This document shows positions 10,835-19,916 of a DNA stretch of 64,000 bases, one piece after another. Every line of letters starts with the position of its first letter. Position 1 is the first letter of the stretch. The stretch is taken from NCBI RefSeq assembly GCF_003719195.1, contig NZ_CP024996.1, positions 1,302,001 through 1,366,000 of the forward strand, in the 5' to 3' direction. The position numbers and the translations under genes were made by a program. This DNA comes from Herbaspirillum rubrisubalbicans. Its GTDB lineage: Bacteria; Pseudomonadota; Gammaproteobacteria; Burkholderiales; Burkholderiaceae_D. Under the pieces are notes generated by a model. That model worked only from the letters and a program-made list of their open reading frames with translations. It ran no database searches and had not been told where the DNA came from.

Positions 10835-12084
10835 CCTTTTTCTACTTAGACTCCGGGTTAGCCACGGAGATTGGTCACCATGCTAATTCTTGCCGTTTGA
10901 TCATCGAGCAGATCAAAAAGCGTGGAATGACCGTGGAGGTGTATGGCCATGTCGGCATGGAGGCGAGCCTGAAAGATGAGCTCAATGCCACGCCCTATTT
11001 TCGCTGGCATACCTATAACGAAGTTGCTAATGAGACAGTTTGGGGGAGGCTGGATGCTTTTCGCCTGGGATGGCGCCATACGTTTGAGGACCTGCGTGCA
11101 CTGAGCCCATTTATCAAGCGTGGGGATCTCGTCTATTTCAATTCAGTGAGACCGGCTCAGCTGATGGCTTTGGCGCTTTGGATTGGGACGATGGATGTAA
11201 GGCTCATGCCCACTATTGTGGCTGAGTTTGGGTCCGACAGCGGACTGCAACAGTCTGCTCCCATGACGCCGGACTGGATGCTGCCAGACCTTCGACACGA
11301 CATACGTCCGTTGTTCTACCGTATAGCGGCAGATGCTTTACGTGATGCAGCGCCTCGCCGTCTGCATCTCTTGGTATTCGATGAGTGGGTCGCAAAAAGC
11401 TACAGCGCCTTACTGGGTCTGGATGTCAATGATGCCTCTGCGCCCCGTCAAGCAACTACGGATTGCCGCCGTCGGACCGGTTTGCCGGTGGTGACCATTG
11501 GAATTCTTGGGGAGCAGCGCCCCGCTAAAGGCTACGAGTTCGTTCCCGAGGTGATTCAGCGCGTTCTTGATGCAAGACCGCAGCGCGTGAAGTTCCTTGT
11601 TCATAACGCGGTGCCAGAAGCAATGCCGCAAGTGCAGGCGCGAATGCGCGAGATGGCCTTGCAGGATTCTCGTATCGAGTTGGATGAGCAACCTGGCACC
11701 CCCGCACGTTGGAATGCGTTGTTGGGACGGTCCGATCTCATGCTTTGCCCCTATTTCCCCGGTGTTTATCAGACCTCTTATTCGGCTATTGCCATCGAGG
11801 CCTTAGCGAATGCGATACCTGCGGTCGTGCCGGCCGGTACGACCTTGTCGCATACGCTGGAACGCTTTTCGTGTGCAACCTCCTTCGGTCAATTCGAGGC
11901 GAGCTCAATCGCGGATGCGGTCATTGCGGCAGTGGACCGTATGGATGAACTGGCTGAGATGGCCAAGCGTGCCAGCAAACTGTGGGCGCAAGAATATGGC
12001 CCCGGTCATCTGGTACGCACTCTGCTCGGCATGCACGAACGGTTTGATGAAGAGCGACAGCAGATTCAATGGGAGCAACGATGA
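10831..12084 (+). CDS. Glycosyltransferase, GT-B fold (GT4/GT1-like)
   Basis: A 417-residue protein starting on an ATGA overlap with the preceding epimerase. The C-terminal half has the GT-B donor domain: a [14 protein letters not shown] strand/loop, then [13 protein letters not shown] and [17 protein letters not shown], which corresponds to the EX7E-type donor-binding region. No signal peptide or transmembrane segment is visible, so it is presumably cytoplasmic. Donor and acceptor cannot be read from sequence. The position between two epimerases and a radical-SAM gene suggests it transfers the sugar made by this operon to a glycan or to a secreted adhesin. Confidence 0.7.
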   Translation: MTFFYLDSGLATEIGHHANSCRLIIEQIKKRGMTVEVYGHVGMEASLKDELNATPYFRWHTYNEVANETVWGRLDAFRLGWRHTFEDLRALSPFIKRGDLVYFNSVRPAQLMALALWIGTMDVRLMPTIVAEFGSDSGLQQSAPMTPDWMLPDLRHDIRPLFYRIAADALRDAAPRRLHLLVFDEWVAKSYSALLGLDVNDASAPRQATTDCRRRTGLPVVTIGILGEQRPAKGYEFVPEVIQRVLDARPQRVKFLVHNAVPEAMPQVQARMREMALQDSRIELDEQPGTPARWNALLGRSDLMLCPYFPGVYQTSYSAIAIEALANAIPAVVPAGTTLSHTLERFSCATSFGQFEASSIADAVIAAVDRMDELAEMAKRASKLWAQEYGPGHLVRTLLGMHERFDEERQQIQWEQR

Positions 12085-13430
12085 AAGTTTTATTTACCAA
12101 TCCTCCGTGGTGGCCGGACCAGGCTCCACAGTTTGCCGATGGCCGTTTATATCACGCCGCAGGTGTGCGTGCAGGATCCCGTTGGCCGTTCACGATGGCA
12201 GTTCCCTTTGCGCCGGATCACTTTGAGTTCGGCTCCTATCTGCCGTATCCATTTTTTATGGGCTATGCGAGCACGTGGTTGGCGGCTAAGACAAGCGCTG
12301 ACGTGACTTTCAGGGACAGTATCGCGCTGCGCGAGTCCTATGACGCTTACCTTCGTTTTCTAGACAGCACTCGCTACGACTATATTTTTATCGAGTCGGC
12401 CACGCCGAGCTGGAACCATGATCGCTCTTTGATCCAGACGATCGCACATCGTTATCCTGGCACCCGCATTGTTGTCTGTGGTCCGATCTCGTCGCTGGGC
12501 GAGCAGCTTTTCAATGAGGCACCGTTGCATGCAGTGATTCAAGGAGAGTATGAAAAAGGATCGGTGCGGGTAGTGCAGGGCGAGCAGGGATTAATCGGCC
12601 ATGATCTGTTGACTGTGGCAGAGATGAATGCTTCACCGCATCCCTATTTTGATGCCTTACATGCCCATCGCTATTGGGATGGCAATCCGATTGGCTGTGT
12701 GCCGCCACAGGGGCACGTCTGGTCTAGTCGCGGTTGCCCCTTTAAATGCATTTTCTGTGTATGGCCAGCCACGATGACCGGCAATGACCCAGATGGTAGT
12801 GGAAAGCGGGTGGTGCGCCACTACAGCGCAGACTATATGGAAGATTTTCTGCGTGAGCTGGTGGCGCGCTATGGTTTCAAGACGCTTTATTTCGATGACG
12901 ATACCTTCAATCTCGGCGATAAACATGTACGCGAGATGTGTGAAGTCATGCGTCGTATTGGGGTGCCTTGGTCTGCCATGTGTCGCGCGGACAGTTCGTC
13001 AATGGAGCTGTGGCGTGAGATGAAGGACAGCGGATGCTTTGGCGTAAAACTGGGCTTTGAGAGCGGTAACCAGTATGTGGTGGATCACATCGTTAACAAG
13101 CGCCTCGATTTGGAGAAGGCCCGCCAGGCTGCAATGGAAATTAAGCGGACAGGGATGACCCTGCACGGGACTTTCACGTTTGGTCTGCCCGGGGAAACGC
13201 GCGAGCAGATGGATGACACGCGTCGCTACATCGCCTCTATTCCCTTTGACAGCGTTCAGCATTCAGGCTGCGCTGAAATCGAGGGAACGCCGTTGCACAC
13301 GCTGGCCAGTGGCGGCGAGATTCGTAACTACGATGGCGCGACCATTGATCCTACCTATATCCGTGAGTCCGATGGCGCATCCAAGTTGCGTCGGATGATC
13401 AGCATCTTCAGTGACAGGAGCAGAGGATGA
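12081..13430 (+). CDS. Radical SAM protein (B12-binding-like N-terminus)
   Basis: The start at 12081 overlaps the previous stop (ATGA) and gives 449 residues. The [4Fe-4S]-binding motif C219-x3-C223-x2-C226 lies in SSRGCPFKCIFC. It is followed by Elp3-type elements: YFDDDTFN, then GFESGNQ and FTFGLPGET. The first 170 residues look like the Rossmann-like domain of cobalamin-dependent radical-SAM proteins, but I see no clear D-x-H-x-x-G cobalamin motif. It is embedded in a sugar operon with four-base overlaps on both sides. A role in C-methylation, epimerisation or dehydration of a nucleotide sugar or glycan is plausible but unproven. The radical-SAM call is firm; the substrate is unknown. Confidence 0.8.
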   Translation: MKVLFTNPPWWPDQAPQFADGRLYHAAGVRAGSRWPFTMAVPFAPDHFEFGSYLPYPFFMGYASTWLAAKTSADVTFRDSIALRESYDAYLRFLDSTRYDYIFIESATPSWNHDRSLIQTIAHRYPGTRIVVCGPISSLGEQLFNEAPLHAVIQGEYEKGSVRVVQGEQGLIGHDLLTVAEMNASPHPYFDALHAHRYWDGNPIGCVPPQGHVWSSRGCPFKCIFCVWPATMTGNDPDGSGKRVVRHYSADYMEDFLRELVARYGFKTLYFDDDTFNLGDKHVREMCEVMRRIGVPWSAMCRADSSSMELWREMKDSGCFGVKLGFESGNQYVVDHIVNKRLDLEKARQAAMEIKRTGMTLHGTFTFGLPGETREQMDDTRRYIASIPFDSVQHSGCAEIEGTPLHTLASGGEIRNYDGATIDPTYIRESDGASKLRRMISIFSDRSRG

Positions 13431-14497
13431 AGGTGCTTGTCACAGGCGGCGCAGGTTTCGTCGGTTCATCAGTGGCGTTGTCACTGATTAAAAGTGGTCA
13501 TAAGGTGGTTGTGCTGGACAACGGCCGGCGCGAGGGTGGCCTGTTCAATGTGCAACGCCTACGTAGCGCTGGGGTGGCTTATGTGCATGGTGATGTACGC
13601 GTCATGGCGGACATTGAAGCGACTGGGAAGGTCGATTTGATCGTTGACGCCTCCGCAGAGCCGTCGGTGCACTACGGTTATGGTGGTGATCCTCGTTATC
13701 TGATTGATACCAATCTGCTCGGTACCGTCCATTGCCTAGAATGGGCACGGCGATGTGATGCAGCATTTCTGCTGTTGTCGACCAGCCGTGTCAATCCAGT
13801 GGCTGCATTGCGTGCATTGCCGCTCAATGAACTGGAGAGCCGATTTGAATTGCCACAGGATGTTTCTGCGCGTGGCCTGAGCTGGCAAGGTATTGACCAC
13901 CATTTTCCACTGGAAGGCGCGCGTTCTATGTACGGCGCTACCAAACTAGCCTCGGAGCTGTTGGTGCAGGAGTATGCAGCGATGTACGGGGTGCGCAGCC
14001 AAATTCTTCGCTGCGGTGTGATCGCCGGACCTTGGCAAATGGGTAAGGTGGATCAGGGATTTCTTGCGCTTTGGGTGGCAGCACATGTGTTTGGCTATTC
14101 CCTGGCGTACTGCGGTTTCAATGGGAGCGGTAAGCAGGTGCGGGATGTATTGCACGTGGATGACCTGTGTGACCTTATCCATTTGCTGTTGAGTCAATCG
14201 AACTGGAACGGTCGGTTGACTTACTGCGTGGGAGGCGGGAGAACGGCCAACGTATCACTACTCGAGTTAACCCAGTTGTGTGAGCAGGTGACTGGCAATC
14301 GGATCGAGATGGGATGCGATCCGACCACACGTGATGCCGACATTCCCTTTTTCGTTACAGACAATTCCTGTCTGACCGAGCATGTCGGTTGGATCCCACA
14401 ACGCGATGTTGTGACGACGGTGCGCGATACCGCAGCCTGGATTGACGAGAACCATGATCTCTTGCTGAGCTACTTTGTCCAAGGGAAGCTGCGATGA
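13427..14497 (+). CDS. NAD-dependent epimerase/dehydratase (SDR)
   Basis: A 356-residue extended SDR overlapping the radical-SAM gene by four bases. It has TGGAGFVGSS at the N-terminus, an intact Y-G-A-T-K catalytic motif, and KQVRDVLHVDDL plus YCVGGGR in the C-terminal half. These resemble CDP-paratose 2-epimerase/UDP-glucose epimerase relatives. It is similar in design to the SDR at 9761 but keeps the catalytic Tyr. Together with the UXS-like enzyme it completes a set of three SDRs bracketing a glycosyltransferase and a radical-SAM enzyme. Its stop overlaps the TolC-like start (ATGA), so the sugar genes are translationally coupled to the secretion locus. Confidence 0.72.
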   Translation: MKVLVTGGAGFVGSSVALSLIKSGHKVVVLDNGRREGGLFNVQRLRSAGVAYVHGDVRVMADIEATGKVDLIVDASAEPSVHYGYGGDPRYLIDTNLLGTVHCLEWARRCDAAFLLLSTSRVNPVAALRALPLNELESRFELPQDVSARGLSWQGIDHHFPLEGARSMYGATKLASELLVQEYAAMYGVRSQILRCGVIAGPWQMGKVDQGFLALWVAAHVFGYSLAYCGFNGSGKQVRDVLHVDDLCDLIHLLLSQSNWNGRLTYCVGGGRTANVSLLELTQLCEQVTGNRIEMGCDPTTRDADIPFFVTDNSCLTEHVGWIPQRDVVTTVRDTAAWIDENHDLLLSYFVQGKLR

Positions 14498-16077
14498 TTT
14501 TTGGAAATTTTACAGGCTTTTCTAAAGCCAATAGAAAAGTTGGCGATCAGAATGAAAGCGGGATGGGGCATTGGATGCGTCTGGCTAGAGTGGTATGGAT
14601 CGGCTTGGTCATCGTGGCAACGACACAAGTTCCTACGGTTTGGGGGCTGGATATGAAGGTCGTCGCGAAGAGTGCAGCCAAGGTGGTGGCTGAGAGCGGG
14701 AATCTGGTCCAAGCGACCACGCCTGCGCAGCTAATCCTGGGCGAACTGTTGGAACGTGGAACGGTGGATATTCCTGTGACCATGCCGTTGGAAGCACCGG
14801 AGGATGGTGCCATTCCGGCACCTGTAGATCCGATCCCAAGTATTACGCTCGCTGAGGCGATTGACAGTACTTATCAAGGAAGCCCTGAAGTGGGGGCGCA
14901 AGCTGCACTGGCTAAGGCTAACCGTTGGATCGCTAGAAGTTCACTTGGGAAGTTGGGGCCTAAGCTGGATGTGGAGTATTCACGTGGTCGTGAACACTCC
15001 TCCGCGTCCGGGGACGCTGGGAATGTGACGCCGGTGGTTTTGCCCTACCACACCCGGACCGACCAGTCGATGGTGTTGCGTCAGCCTGTCGTGGATTTAC
15101 AGGCTGTAGCCGCGTGGAAGCGGGATGATCGCTTGGCTGATGCGGAGCACTCAAAACTGTCCCAGACCCGTGCGAATGTGGCCTTTGATGTCTCCAGTGC
15201 TTACTACGACCTGGTGCAGTATCAATTGTTGGTTGTTCTGGCAAAGGAGCAGTTCTCTCGTACCGGCAATCTGCTCAATTACATGACGCGACGTGCGGCA
15301 GGTGGCGGTGCCACCGTTGCGGACCGCGAACGGGTTCGTGCTGCGTCACTCAATGCTAACCGTGATTTATTGGATGCACGTAGTCAGTTGTCTCACGCGC
15401 AAATGACCTTTGCTCGCTTGACCGGCTTGCTGCCCGGACAGGTGGTCGTGACACAAGAGAGTTTTCGTGAGATGCCATCCAATCCGGAGCAAGCGATGGA
15501 ACGCGTATTGAATAGCAGTCCTTCGCTATCGGCTTTGCGGCAGCAAATGGAGGCAGCTTCCTTTGATCGCAAAAGCACGCAGGCCGGGGTATTACCCAAG
15601 TTCGAATTGCAGCTTGGTGACTATCGTTCTACCAATGCCAGCGGAACCCCAGGAAGTACCCGCGATGCACGCATCATGCTGACGATGCGGATGAATCTAT
15701 TCAATGGTGGTAGCGAATATGCGGTCAGTCAGGCTCAGGCGCAGCAACAAGTGCAGTTACGGGAGCAATATGAAGACACGATACGCAAGACCCGGGAACG
15801 GCTACAAACCAATTATTTGAATTTGGCGGCGATTCACCGGCAGGCAAGCATTGCACGAGAAGAAGTGCAGGCCAATTTATCCGTCGCCGATGCCTTCGAT
15901 GCCCAATTTGCTTCGGCCAATCGATCCCTGTTGGATGTATTGACGGCCTACGAAAAGCTCTACGCAAGCCGTGTGAGCTTGATCAAGTTGTTTGTGTCGG
16001 AGCGGCGCGCCGTATTTCAGATATTGAAAGATACAGGAGATATGACCACCCTAGATTTTGCCAGGATGGGTTCGTAA
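14494..16077 (+). CDS. TolC-family outer-membrane pore of a type I secretion system (SiiC-like)
   Basis: Up to 527 residues. The ATG at 14494 overlaps the upstream stop. In-frame ATGs at 14563 and 14575 would put the signal-peptide-like stretch (MRLARVVWIGLVIVATT...VWG) at the true N-terminus, so the start is unsettled. The mature part has the OEP layout: TLAEAIDSTYQGSPEV at the start of the first repeat, long Gln/Ala-rich helices, and a second repeat ending near the C-terminus. The role is the outer-membrane duct for the giant substrate at 19917. It is followed by MotB-like, HlyD-like and MotA-like genes, which is the content of the Salmonella sii locus. Confidence 0.85.
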   Translation: MIFGNFTGFSKANRKVGDQNESGMGHWMRLARVVWIGLVIVATTQVPTVWGLDMKVVAKSAAKVVAESGNLVQATTPAQLILGELLERGTVDIPVTMPLEAPEDGAIPAPVDPIPSITLAEAIDSTYQGSPEVGAQAALAKANRWIARSSLGKLGPKLDVEYSRGREHSSASGDAGNVTPVVLPYHTRTDQSMVLRQPVVDLQAVAAWKRDDRLADAEHSKLSQTRANVAFDVSSAYYDLVQYQLLVVLAKEQFSRTGNLLNYMTRRAAGGGATVADRERVRAASLNANRDLLDARSQLSHAQMTFARLTGLLPGQVVVTQESFREMPSNPEQAMERVLNSSPSLSALRQQMEAASFDRKSTQAGVLPKFELQLGDYRSTNASGTPGSTRDARIMLTMRMNLFNGGSEYAVSQAQAQQQVQLREQYEDTIRKTRERLQTNYLNLAAIHRQASIAREEVQANLSVADAFDAQFASANRSLLDVLTAYEKLYASRVSLIKLFVSERRAVFQILKDTGDMTTLDFARMGS

Positions 16078-16108
16078 TTTGCACTGCGGTAGGAATAAGG
16101 AGTAAGCA

Positions 16109-16852
16109 ATGGAAAGTGGTGGTGGTGGACAGATGAACTTCTGGCCGGGATTTGTGGATGCGCTCTCCAATATGGTAATGGCCATGATTTTCATGATGAT
16201 GGTGTTCATGATCATGATGTTTCATTACAAATTACATCAAGGTGTGAAGACGGAGGCAGCCCAATCGGTTAAGTCTAAACAAGAGGAGGCCAGTAATCAG
16301 GATTCGCAGCAGCGCATTAAGGAACTCGAGGCGAAAGTCCAGAGCTTAAATGCAGCATTGGCAAGTGCGCAAAGCAAGCCAGCAGCACCGCGCTCGGGGA
16401 GCACTTCGGCACAAAGTGTGCTGAATCATCCTGAGAGTCTCAATTCGAAGGGCGCATACCTTGGTGACGCAAAGCAATCTGGCAATAATCCCCCAGCTGT
16501 GGAAGGAGCGGGGGCTCTATGGACCGTGAGTTATACCGGGCGAGAGGTCAAGCTAGATGAGGGCAGCGATAAGAAGCTAAGGGAATTGATGGCAGATCTG
16601 AGCACTAAGAAGCCGTTGCCGCATCTGGTGCTCACCGCAGAGGCGTCGCAAAGTGAGGGATATTCAGACTCTCGCCGCCTGGCGTATTACCGTGCTCTGG
16701 GCGTACGCAATCTTCTATTGCAGTCGGGATGGACATCGGCGGATATCGATATTGAGATTGCCGTACGCGCTGAGCCGGGTGCGCAGGCGCGCGTACTGAT
16801 TCGAGCGGTGGAAGGGAAGAGTCGCACAGACGCCAAGGCGGTCACCCCATGA
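16109..16852 (+). CDS. MotB-like/OmpA-like inner-membrane protein (SiiA-like T1SS energiser)
   Basis: A 247-residue protein with AAGGAGT ahead of the ATG. One transmembrane segment (residues about 10-36) begins FWPGFVDALSNMVMAM, with an Asp near the membrane interface as in MotB/TolR/ExbD plugs. A Lys/Glu/Gln-rich coiled-coil follows (about 50-90). The C-terminal region (about 150-235, with SDSRRLAYYRALGVRNLL) resembles the OmpA/MotB peptidoglycan-binding fold. In Salmonella SPI-4, SiiA pairs with MotA-like SiiB as a proton-conducting complex that assists SiiE secretion. The same pairing here (partner at 18250) is the basis of the call. It overlaps the HlyD-like gene by four bases. Confidence 0.75.
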   Translation: MESGGGGQMNFWPGFVDALSNMVMAMIFMMMVFMIMMFHYKLHQGVKTEAAQSVKSKQEEASNQDSQQRIKELEAKVQSLNAALASAQSKPAAPRSGSTSAQSVLNHPESLNSKGAYLGDAKQSGNNPPAVEGAGALWTVSYTGREVKLDEGSDKKLRELMADLSTKKPLPHLVLTAEASQSEGYSDSRRLAYYRALGVRNLLLQSGWTSADIDIEIAVRAEPGAQARVLIRAVEGKSRTDAKAVTP

Positions 16853-18174
16853 AGACTGTAATAACAACATCATTGAAGTCAGAGGTGGCTCCTCGCAAGA
16901 CACAGTTGGTGACATTGTCACAGGTGAGTCGCACACCAAGGCTGTTGATTCTGGCGTTACTGATATTGGCTGTAGCAGCGGTGTTGTGGGCGTGTTTTAC
17001 CCCTATCGCAAGGGTTGTTCGCGGTGAGGGACGTGTGATTCCTGCTGCGCACAGTCAAGTGATCCAGCACTTGGAAGGCGGGATCGTTAGCGAAATTTTG
17101 GTACGGGAAGGCGAGCCGGTCAAAAAGAACCAATTTCTGTTGCGCTTGCGTGATGTGCAAGCCAGCGCAGCCAAGATGGAAGATGAGAACAAGTTGGAGT
17201 ATCTGCAGGCGAGGGTGGCGCGTTTGTCGGCAGAAGCCAACGGCAAGCCGATTGCGACGCTACCTTCTTCTGACGAAAAATCGGCCGCGGTACGTTCAGA
17301 AATTGCTGCCTACGAGGCTCGGCAGATGCAACAGAGCCGGGAGCTGGCAGTCATGGACGAAGCGTTGGGGCAGCGTCGCAACGAAATTCAGGAAGCGCAG
17401 ACCAAGGCTGCGAACTTGCGCGATGAATTGAAGCTGGCGCAGGAACAGCTCGATGTGGTTAGTCACTTGCGTGGGCAGAACGCAGCCTCGACTCTGGAGA
17501 TGATTGATGCACAAAGTCGGGTACAACGTTTGAAAAGTTCGTTGACAGAGACGCAAACGCTATTGCTCCGTCTTCGTGGCGCAACGGCTGAGGCGTCTGC
17601 AAGGATGACGGAATTCCAGGCTAGACGTCGCGCAGATGCGCGCTCCGAATTGGCTGCAGCACAACTAGAGCTGGAGCGGACTCAGCAGGACCTACGAACG
17701 CAATCGGATCGTTTGATGCGTACCGAGATCCGCTCGCCTGTCGATGGCGTGGTCAATCACGTTTATGTCAATACGGTGGGAGGTGTGGTACGGCCTGGCG
17801 AACCCTTGATGGAATTGACGCCGGCGGCTGAAAGTGTGCTTGTTGAAGGCAAGTTCAGGCCCAGCGATAGAGGCGAACTGCGCCCCGGCTTGAAAGCGCG
17901 TATTGGCTTTAGCGCCTATGACTATGCGTCACGGGGAAGTCTGACCGGGGTCGTGGAAGAGGTCAGTGCGGACACGATCGCAGACGAACGTGGGGAACGA
18001 AATTACCGCGTCAGTGTGAGGATTCCGCATGAAGAACAGCAGCGCACGGGCAAGCCGATCATCCCTGGGATGACCGCCACGATTGATGTGGTGGTGGGAT
18101 CCAGAACCGTCATGGAGTATCTGATCTCACCGGTATATCGGATGGTCGACAGCGCATTTCGAGAAGCCCGGTAA
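16849..18174 (+). CDS. HlyD-family membrane-fusion protein of T1SS (SiiD-like)
   Basis: A 441-residue protein starting on an ATGA overlap. A single N-terminal transmembrane helix (LLILALLILAVAAVLWACF, about 30-48) is followed by a lipoyl/barrel half (GRVIPAAHSQVIQHLEGG). A long Gln/Glu/Arg-rich alpha-helical hairpin comes next, and the returning half (RSPVDGVVNHVYVNTVGG) leads to the C-terminal beta domain. This is the standard periplasmic adaptor linking the ABC exporter (29303) to the TolC-like pore (14494). Confidence 0.9.
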   Translation: MKTVITTSLKSEVAPRKTQLVTLSQVSRTPRLLILALLILAVAAVLWACFTPIARVVRGEGRVIPAAHSQVIQHLEGGIVSEILVREGEPVKKNQFLLRLRDVQASAAKMEDENKLEYLQARVARLSAEANGKPIATLPSSDEKSAAVRSEIAAYEARQMQQSRELAVMDEALGQRRNEIQEAQTKAANLRDELKLAQEQLDVVSHLRGQNAASTLEMIDAQSRVQRLKSSLTETQTLLLRLRGATAEASARMTEFQARRRADARSELAAAQLELERTQQDLRTQSDRLMRTEIRSPVDGVVNHVYVNTVGGVVRPGEPLMELTPAAESVLVEGKFRPSDRGELRPGLKARIGFSAYDYASRGSLTGVVEEVSADTIADERGERNYRVSVRIPHEEQQRTGKPIIPGMTATIDVVVGSRTVMEYLISPVYRMVDSAFREAR

Positions 18175-18249
18175 AGCACGATGTGGTGTGAGCGTTGGAA
18201 TCATGAATTGCGAAGAAGTAATTGGCGTGTGAGCCTCAAGGAAAAGAAC

Positions 18250-19875
18250 ATGAAGATATCGAAATACTGGATTTCTCAAATCGTGCCGCTGGCCATTGTT
18301 GGCTATGGTGCCTTCCACTTCCATGAATTCCTGGAGTTGGCCGTCAAAAGTAACCCTGCACTGAATATGACGATTCTCGGCGCGATCCTGCTATCGGCCG
18401 GGGTCTGTCTCTGGCGGATGTGGGCCTTCTCTCGCGAGGCGAAGACGGTGAGCCGGTTCGAGGGAACGTATCAGAAAACGCATGATACCCACGTAGCGGC
18501 TGAGGTCCTCGGCCGCAACAAGACTTATATGGCGGGGATGTTGAAGGTGGTCGGCGATATGCGAGGCCCACTGACGAGTCGCTTGAATCAGGCCACGCTG
18601 CATCAGGAATTTGAAGAGTTGAAGTCCTCGTATGCGCAGATGATGGCGTTGCCGCAGTTTCTCTCCGGATTCATGATCGCGCTAGGCTTGTTTGGCACTT
18701 TTATCGGCTTGTTGGAGACGTTGGGAGCGACAGCCAGCTTTATTGCCGTGGTGGCCAACTCCAGCGGAGGGGACGCCGATGGTGCCATCGTTGGCCTCAT
18801 CAAGGGGATTCAGGGACCCTTGGCAGGGATGGGAACAGCTTTCAGCGCTTCCTTATTTGGTTTGCTGGGATCGCTGGTGACAGGGGCCATGGTTAATGGT
18901 TTGCAGTCGCTTTCTCACGAACTTGTTTATGGTACCCGTCGCCTGGTGGAGAAAATTCTCCCGGTGGAAAGTGAAGTCGAGATACTGGCCGCGAGCGATA
19001 TTACGCCAGAGCAGCTCATAGGCGTCGCCGATCGCTTGTTGCGTTACGAGAAGAGTGCCATTGAACTGTATGTTCGCAGCAAGCAGGCGGATATGGAGAC
19101 TCGCGCACAAATCAAGGATGTTTCGCTGCATATGAGCAGCATGCTGATGACAATGGAAGGGATGGTGGAACAGCTCGTGCCTAGCGGGCAGGCCATGGAG
19201 CAGCAGAGTCAGCATATGGCGGAATTGATATATGAGATGCGCCGCCAAAACAGCTTGCTGGCGAGTGTGCCTGAGGTCGCCACTGGCATTGAGACTGCCG
19301 TGAAGGAGGTGCAGCGGACCGGTTCGAATGTCGAGCGCGTGCTGTCGGCAGTGATGGTCGAGAAACAACAATCCGTGCTGATGGAAGGACAATTGAGCCA
19401 GTCTCATGCACTGTTGCGCAATGCCGTGCGCGAGTTGAGCGATCGTCAAGAGGCCACCGATGGACTTCTGGCCCGTATCGCCGAGGGTGCGCAAAAGCTG
19501 CCGACACTCTCGCAGCAATTGGAGGAGTGGTCGCAGCTGGCCTCGGGCCTGATACAAGCCAATCATTCATGGTTGAAGGGGGTCCAGGAAATCAATGCCG
19601 ATCACAAAATCGAAGTGCTGGCGATGCTCAACAAGTTAGAACAGGAGTTTGGAAAATTGGCGAATCTGAATGCGGCCACCGTCGAACAGACGAATCTGAT
19701 GGCTGAACAGTTGATCAAGCGTCCCCTGAGTATGCCCGCGGATGCGAATGAATTAATGCGAAAAATGACGCAATCGCTGGCTGCTTTCCAGGCGGGACAG
19801 GAAGAACTTTTGCGCGAAGTCTGGCGCAGGCAGGCTCACGCCGATAAGGAGCAGCCGGCAGTTGGTGCACATTGA
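18250..19875 (+). CDS. MotA/TolQ/ExbB-like inner-membrane channel protein (SiiB-like)
   Basis: I chose the ATG at 18250, preceded by AAGGA seven bases upstream; an in-frame ATG at 18181 has no ribosome site. The product is 541 residues. Hydrophobic segments lie near residues 7-27, 38-56, 137-158 and 198-215. The last two (GFMIALGLFGTFIGLLETL and FSASLFGLLGSLVTGAMV) have the MotA/TolQ proton-channel character. The remaining 320 residues form a long helical cytoplasmic region. It is separated from its MotB-like partner only by the adaptor gene. By analogy with SiiB it would couple proton flow to secretion or release of the giant protein. The long C-terminal coiled region is larger than in MotA. 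Confidence 0.72.
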   Translation: MKISKYWISQIVPLAIVGYGAFHFHEFLELAVKSNPALNMTILGAILLSAGVCLWRMWAFSREAKTVSRFEGTYQKTHDTHVAAEVLGRNKTYMAGMLKVVGDMRGPLTSRLNQATLHQEFEELKSSYAQMMALPQFLSGFMIALGLFGTFIGLLETLGATASFIAVVANSSGGDADGAIVGLIKGIQGPLAGMGTAFSASLFGLLGSLVTGAMVNGLQSLSHELVYGTRRLVEKILPVESEVEILAASDITPEQLIGVADRLLRYEKSAIELYVRSKQADMETRAQIKDVSLHMSSMLMTMEGMVEQLVPSGQAMEQQSQHMAELIYEMRRQNSLLASVPEVATGIETAVKEVQRTGSNVERVLSAVMVEKQQSVLMEGQLSQSHALLRNAVRELSDRQEATDGLLARIAEGAQKLPTLSQQLEEWSQLASGLIQANHSWLKGVQEINADHKIEVLAMLNKLEQEFGKLANLNAATVEQTNLMAEQLIKRPLSMPADANELMRKMTQSLAAFQAGQEELLREVWRRQAHADKEQPAVGAH

Positions 19876-19916
19876 CAGCCCCTCGTCTGAACGAACTCTG
19901 AATGAACTAGAACCGT

